Part shown: positions 57,515 through 64,000 of the stretch, piece after piece
How positions within the stretch are numbered: the stretch's first letter is position 1
Layout of the letters: every line of letters begins with the position of its first letter
Source: Mytilus trossulus
Lineage: Eukaryota > Mollusca > Bivalvia > Mytilida > Mytilidae
Assembly (NCBI RefSeq): GCF_036588685.1
Contig: NC_086378.1
Span: 38,789,578-38,853,577 of the forward strand
Reading direction: 5' to 3'
Length of the DNA: 64,000 bases
Notes under the pieces: generated by a model
Seen by the model: the letters and a program-made list of their open reading frames with translations, nothing else
Told to the model about the DNA's origin: nothing
Database searches by the model: none
Program-made: the position numbers and the translations under genes

Positions 57515-58870
57515 TATTTCCGTTCAAATCTTCTGTCAAAATGAACATTTATTCTGACGCACAATTTAATTTTCACACAGCAACTCTTTAAAAACTAATC
57601 TACATACAAATAGATTTGTTTGGTCCATATACATTAAAAGGAAAGCTTTTATTACATATAAATGGAATACACTAGCGTCTATAAAGCAGGCATACCTTCA
57701 TTCAATGCGAATGAAAGACGGTAGGTATGCTTGATGTCTGAAATAGCTTAATTTTATAAAATAGGTATTAAATATTTTTGTAAAACGGGTGTTGTTTTCT
57801 TTTTATAACATATTGATGTAATAATTAACATGGTTTTGATGCAGGTTTGAAATACTAGACAGTCAGTTTTGTAGACTTTTTTATAATATTTTGCATACGT
57901 TTAATAAGGTTTACATCTTCTGTTAAGTCCAAACTAACTTAGAGGTTGCATTTCAAAACCGTATTCTCGATAAAACTTTGATTGGATGGAACACATTCAG
58001 AGATTACATTTTCGTCCTGAATATGCAGACTTGGTTTGTTACAAGGCGCAAAACAAACACGAAGCACTGAAACTTTTACATTTTTTTAAAGAAAACCTAT
58101 GGTGAGTAAAAAGTTTGGTTTCAACATTAAAAAAACCCAAGGTATTGATAGGCGGATAGAAATGTGGACATTTAACAAAACATATGTTGACAAACAAACA
58201 AAAAATGGAATGAAACATATAGTTTAATATTTAAACGAAAACCTACTTTGCAATGAGAGAACAATCTTGAGCCTCGTTTTGATGAAGTCTGTCAATGTCA
58301 ACTGCAAGGGGGCATTAATTTGCTTGAAATTAACAAGTGGAAAATATCAAATTGTCATTGATTGTTAAAATAACTATTTCGTATAATAAAAAAACTAGTG
58401 GTATGGGTGTTAAATTTCAAACATGAAACCGAAGTATGATTAAATTATTGCAAGTTGACAACTGAATTCTTTTCAAAATACAACTCTGTTATTTATGAAA
58501 TGAATGCTCCATTTACTCAGAATAGGCAGACATGAGTACTTATTAAATCTTCTATTGTATTTTAAATCAGTACATTATTTCAGTAATAGTATAATTAACC
58601 TCATTCAAGAATATAAAGACACTACTACGTCGTGTTTATGCCCTCTTTACACTAAGGCTAGGGCAAATGGTGTTGCCTGCAGTCCGTCACTCCGCTACGG
58701 TCCAATGAAATAAGAACGACACGAGGTAAAAAAAGAGGCAAAGGGAGCTAGTTCGTGGTGAACGCAATGAGTCTATTGGAGAAGAAATGAATTGGAAAAT
58801 CAAAGACTTAATGTATATTTTTAATTATATCTTATTTTGTTGTAGGGTTACAGTCTTGTTAGCGAATACA
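57515..58870. other. 5' flank of the Death-domain gene
   Basis: Contains the 5' UTR and presumably the promoter of the minus-strand gene. A short hairpin occurs at 57690-57730 (GCATACC/GGTATGC outer, TTCATTC/GAATGAA inner arms). No other gene is recognised. Confidence 0.35.
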
Positions 58871-58872
58871 TA

Positions 58873-59011
58873 GGCGGATTTAGATGTGTTTTTTAGGGGA
58901 CCCAGCCCTCCCCCTTTTTCTGCGAAAAAAATTGGTTGATTATATAGGGAATCGCTGAAGCCCTCTGAGGCAGTCAGTGGGCCCCTATTTATGAAAATTT
59001 CTGGATCCGCC
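58873..59011. mobile_element. Short TIR element (GGCGGATYYA ends)
   Basis: GGCGGATTTA at the left end is inverted as TGGATCCGCC at the right end. The 139-bp interior contains GGGACCCAGCCCTCCCCCTT and GCCCTCTGAGGCAGTCAGTG. It is non-coding and MITE-like. Confidence 0.5.
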
Positions 59012-62000
59012 ACTGGAATAGCCCTCCATTTTTCCTTCTCACAGAAATGGATGTACTTATAAAATGACATGACCTATTCTTTAATAAATGAAACTCATTA
59101 ACTGCGTTGGCAATATTTATTTTTCAACTCAGTAAATATTTTGATGGGAAAATTTTCAGTGAATACCCCTATTTTCAATTTCGCATTAAGTATCTCGTTT
59201 TTCTATTTCTATTAAAAAGATTGTCATTCCATTAAGAATTCAATTAAACAAAAATACTTGAATAAGTGCATTAAATCGTAATTTCAATAATTTTAGACTG
59301 TTTAGATAATTACATTGGTCTTTGAGGGTATTGTTTATCTATCATGATTCAATCACTTAAACTATAATTGGATAACAATTAGTTTAAATGTTGAAATTTT
59401 AGTACTTTAGAAAACAATTTCCGCATGGCTCATTTCACTATTTTAGTAATGTTTCTATTTGATTTTTGTATTAACTCATCAGTCCTAACGAAAATAACAA
59501 TAACATGTGCACATGAATGTACAATGTGCATTAAGTGTAGAATTGATAGTGAAACGAAATGAATTAAACAAACTATGTATGTCACAACAAAAAAACAAAC
59601 AATCCAAAAAAGCTCCTCGATCTTTTTTTCATATTACACTGGATGTCGAACCAACTTTTATCCCTTCTTTCGTTATCCACTTTCAAAAATGTACACAAAA
59701 CATCTTAAATGGTTATATTGAATTGAATTAACAAACAGTCGAAAATCTCTGTAAATTTGGCAACAAATGGCCAGTTGAATACCATGTCGTTTCAGACTAC
59801 TGCTTTGACTTATTTACTCTATGTACCTCATGATTTAAAAAAAGAAATATTCGATTATCTACACCGTATCGTCCTATTAAACCCTAGTTTAATTTTTCAT
59901 TCTTACATAGTAGATATATGCAATTGACTAGATTTGCTCTGTAACCTCAAATTGAAAAATACGTATACTGCAAATAACATACTTTTAAAAAATCATCACA
60001 AGAAATGTTGACAACCTGACGACACCGTAAACTGTTAACTTACTTACAGCTATAATATTTAGAAAATCTAGTGAGAAAAGGCAAATGAGGCCTTAAAGTC
60101 ATTTCAGAACTTTTATAATAGATAAATCACCAGAACTTGAAGAAAACGTATTGACTTCTTTTGTAAAAATCACGACTTTAATTTCCCACTTTAGACATCT
60201 TTTTCGATTATTTTTTTCTATGCACTATTACATATGGTGGAGACAAAGACCAGACTATGACAAAAAAAAAATCCAACAACACCAAGAAAAAAACACAAGG
60301 ACACCTTTAGAAATTTGATGGCAATGATCATGTCCTGGAAAATCGTTAACAAACCTTTTCAAGATGAGTAGACTGAAACAAAAGTTAACAGAGAAAGAAA
60401 TGTTATCATATATATTTTTGTTTTGTTTTATCGGTTAATGTTTAGACATATTCATAAATACTCAAAAATGATTGAAAGTCCCTGAATTTAGCTTACATTC
60501 ACTGTGGAGTTGATATTAGTCATTCCATGTGAAACATTATTTCTTGATAACTATTCGCTGTATGTTTCAATATTTAATGTTTTAAAATAAATGTTTAGCA
60601 AAATACTATTGTTATTTTATAAATAAAGTATTTTGTAATATTTAATTCATCAGTTGATATCAAATTTAAATTAAAAAAAAGGACCTACCTTGACGAATTT
60701 GATATTTCCCGAAGTTTTAATTAGCAATATTGTACGATTCTATTTTATAGATCATTTACAAAGAGAGGTAAAACAAACAATCGAAACCTTTTGTCCGATT
60801 AAAACCTACCCTAAATCAATAAACATATTTACTTGACTCAATATGAACCTGCCCATATTTGTTAAATCTACATTATTTAATACTACTATTTATAAATAGA
60901 AACAAATGTATAGGGTCGCTATGGTCAAATATTTATAAGTTCATTGGGAACATGTCTTCGACACTCCAGGAAAGAGTCGCTACGGTCGGACATGAATCAG
61001 TGGTTTATTGGCATAAGACTTTTCTGTTCTTTGACCTTTTGGGTAAAAGCGTTTGTTTGGTGGCTAGTATCATCCATTTAAAATCAGATCAAAAGAAAAT
61101 GTCTTTTCCGTTTTTGACATTCTGCGGGAAACGTGAATAGCTCTGCTATATATATATATAGTCACATTGGAACATGCTATTAGTAGGGTCACGATAGTCA
61201 GTTGCTAATCAGATCATTGGAACAAGTTTTTCTGTTCTTTTGACATTTTGGAAAAAATTGTGTGAAGGCACCATCAGATCAGATAATTTCCAGAATGAAG
61301 TTTTTCTTGTCTATCAGATTAGAAAATTCATATTTTAAAAATTAATGAGCAATCAAACATTGCTATGCACAAAACATCAATTTGATGAAATAAATGAAAG
61401 AGACAAACACAGATACATGTATAACAAAAGAAAGAACATTATTTTTTGCGTTTCTATTTCACTAGGGAAATACCGGAGGCAACAAAAGACAAAGTTAAAA
61501 AAGCAGCAGTGCTTGTATCTGGTTTCTTATGTTTGTATTATAGTTTTGACGTTTTTGTTAAGAAAAAATATAAACTCAGATACAAAAAGAAACAATAATT
61601 ATAAAGAAAAAAACATTGCTTTATCATAACTTATCACTGTGAAACAGACAATGGAAAGTCGGAAATCCTGTAATGCTTCTGCTGACGGATATTGCTTAAA
61701 ATGCATTAAAATTGCGATTTGAAACACACGAGAAAAACATGACTTCCGAATCACCATCATCACGAAACTCAATTTAAAAAAAAAAGATTGATTGTACTTT
61801 TAGATCTACCGAACAATTGCACTAGCAAAGTACACCTAACATACAATCAAATATATACATTAAAGGATATTAATATATATGTATATATTTCTATAGCTCT
61901 TCAAGAGGTACTCAGGAAATTCTTTGTTTAGATTGACCAACCAAAACAAATATAGGGTTCCAAATATACCTATGTGAAAGTTGTACTACCACTCATTATA

Positions 62001-64000
62001 ATATTCCTAGGATAGAACCCATCAGAACTTATTGTTGACGTACTCTACCAGATCACATCTCATAATAACTTTTTAACCACTTGGGTGTTTAACTATATGG
62101 AAAGATTTTAATAAACAGTAAGCATTTAAACATTAAATGACATTTTAATATGTGACATGGCATTAATTCTGATCTCTCGCATACCTTTCCGAAAATATAG
62201 TGGCTGACAAAAGTAATGCAACTATATAAGATACATGCCGTATACTTTACATATATGATACTGTTTTTGTAACTATTAGAACGTACACCACGAATCCTTC
62301 CTAAGCAAGTCATGTCCCCGAGATTTGTTTTTTTATGTTCGATTTGATTTGTTGCATTCAATTGTAATTCTTTATCTATTTTTTGCTTGTTTTTAGAGTG
62401 TTCCATACCATTCCTACCCAAATTGAAAATTCCTATTTTGATATCCTCTACTTTTCATCATATTGGTTTAAATGCATTATACTAGAAGTGTTGCTTTATT
62501 AAATGCTGTCAGTATACATCAAACAGGTAACCAACCAGGTGATTTACCATATCTCTTTGTAAACAGTTTTTGTCATAAATAAACACAAGAACTTCCATGT
62601 CTCTGACTTTGATCCTGGTTTATTACACCTACTATGATTTAATACATATTCTAGGTAAATCATAGACTTCTAAGTCGTCACTTCTTAACTTCTAGATTAT
62701 AAATTATACCTCGAACTTGAAAGTGCATAATATAGGTAAAAACTAGAAATACTTCTACTATCGATTTTCTACAATAAATCTACATTGAGAGCTCACGATG
62801 ACTTGACATGCAGCGATTCAAATTAAGATCTTTATAAACAATTATCACATGAAATTTATTGAGATATATGCTTTATGTACTGAAAAACGTTCATAGCAAC
62901 CAACAAGAGGCAGTCTGGAACTTTATTTATTCACAAAAGGAGATTTGTGTATAATATGTAAATGGGAAAGCAACACGACAACATAAATAACTATATAAAG
63001 TATTTCTGTGAAATTTTGCCTTTTTATCTTAAAATATCATTTTAAAATGTGTAACTTTACTTCGTGAAAAACCAATACAACTCATTCCTTCTAGTGAATG
63101 TATACACAAAGTAGTCTGGAAATTTTAGTACTCGTAGGTTTGGGTCGTACATTTGTAAGAACTATCGTCTCCGTATCTAAAAATGCTTTTTAAAGCAATG
63201 TCAACTTATAGTTGGCACCGAAATGAAAGTTTTACTTCTAAGATTTAGTTATCATTTGGAGTGGATTACATCACACACAAGTTAAATTCCACACTCCCTT
63301 ACATTTCACAGCAATATTTCGCCAAATTCAATAGTGCAACGAAATATTGGAATTAGTTGATTAAAAGGATTTATTTACAATTTAGAAAACAAATATAGTG
63401 ATGACCTTAAAGCTGGAAAAGAAAACATGACATGCTTAAAAAAACACACGAGACACCAAGATATCAAGGAATACACTGAAACAAAACCCGCAAATCCACT
63501 GATTTCAATGTTTAAACATGATTCTATGGAAAAAGCATACAAAAAGTCAGAAATATGACAGTCGATCACGTTTGATTTTCTCCGTTTTGATGGACTCCCC
63601 CTTTTAAATTCACCTAGTTGTTCACTTCTTTTCAACTTTTAAAAGTAGCACAGAAGGATTATACAACCGAAAACACAAGACAATAAGAAAGAGAGACATT
63701 TTACAACCATGTACGGACAAAAACAACATTGGGACAATCTTGTAGGCAAAAAACAAGATTGAGACAACTAAGAATTACAGAATAAACGCTCACTCAATAC
63801 AATACAGACACGAACACATTACACAACAACCAAACGAACAAAGATAGTCAACACATGACAGTCCGAAAACCTAACAGGAACTAAACAACTAACGGTAAAA
63901 ATACAAACGTAAGAAAAAAAGGCATATTACAACACGGAGAAAAAACAATCCACCAAATAATAGGGTAAAACAGACGCAGGACAAACTAAAGAACAATACT
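59012..64000. other. Non-coding right end of window
   Basis: No supported gene. A diverged direct duplication is visible (around 60916-61090 and 61185-61290, sharing TTTTTCTGTTCTTTTGACATTTTGG-like text in part). From about 63650 to the end the plus strand is unusually A+C-rich and T-poor. Confidence 0.35.

Noticed and set aside
57690-57730. microRNA-like hairpin
   Set aside because: The arms are short (7 bp plus 7 bp) with an asymmetric bulge, too small for a typical precursor.
63375-63635. Minus-strand 86-residue open frame
   Set aside because: It looks like part of a dispersed repeat and has no recognisable domain; insufficient evidence for a gene.

Overview
This is AT-rich, intron-rich animal nuclear DNA. 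It shows spliced genes with canonical GT/AG junctions, several decayed retroelement fragments, many MITE-like inverted-repeat elements, microsatellites and minisatellites. No bacterial-style operons are present. Several dispersed repeats are families I recognise from memory as typical of marine mussels (Mytilus): a 'GAGACAACTCTCCATCC' family, a 'GACGAAACGCGCGTCTGGCGTA' family and a 'TCAGGAATATGACAGTTGTT' family. A bivalve, most likely Mytilus, is therefore the best guess. No database search was possible.

Genes. (1) At about 7.6-12.2 kb, plus strand, are the 3' exons of a gene I do not recognise. Two large MITE-like elements of one family sit in consecutive introns, and one splice acceptor appears to use a run of 26 C as its pyrimidine tract. 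(2) At 18.65-20.4, 31.38-33.1 and 41.64-42.3 kb, all on the plus strand, are three tandem paralogues encoding a B-box zinc finger plus coiled coil. The first two also carry a C-terminal beta-propeller-like region, and the third stops before it. (3) At 45.07-57.51 kb, minus strand, is a gene I could assemble completely by splice phase: seven exons, 2082 nt of CDS, 693 aa, with the order ZU5-like, ZU5-like, UPA-like, Death domain. This resembles death-domain-containing protein 1 or the C-terminal half of PIDD. An extra in-frame candidate exon lies in its first intron. TRIM-like and death-domain proteins belong to families often used in innate immune or apoptotic signalling, but shared function here is inference.

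Repeats by region. 0.25-0.93 kb: antisense pieces of a common dispersed repeat. 3.68-5.7 kb: a palindromic MITE, then a LINE 3' end with a TTATC tail. 8.8-9.6 and 10.4-11.4 kb: TTTTGT-rich TIR elements with 5-bp target duplications. 13.4, 15.0, 21.9, 23.2, 39.1-39.6 and 42.9-43.5 kb: copies of a family carrying a hammerhead-ribozyme-like core, with the last two loci in tandem. 14.0-14.4 and 47.2-48.5 kb: LINE C-terminal remnants. 26.75-28.84 kb: a compound element containing a Penelope-like RT remnant and a TTAA-flanked MITE. 28.99-30.35 kb: a long-TIR fold-back or MULE-like element with a perfect 9-bp target duplication. 35.75 kb: a palindromic MITE. 39.9-40.7 kb: a 90-bp minisatellite. 56.3 kb: a 42-bp minisatellite.

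The most unusual material is the hammerhead-like family, especially the head-to-tail pair at 42.9-43.5 kb, where the two cores are about 364 bp apart. That layout is expected for small retroelements that make self-cleaved circular RNAs. Helix I is weak in the copies I checked, so catalytic activity is not assured.
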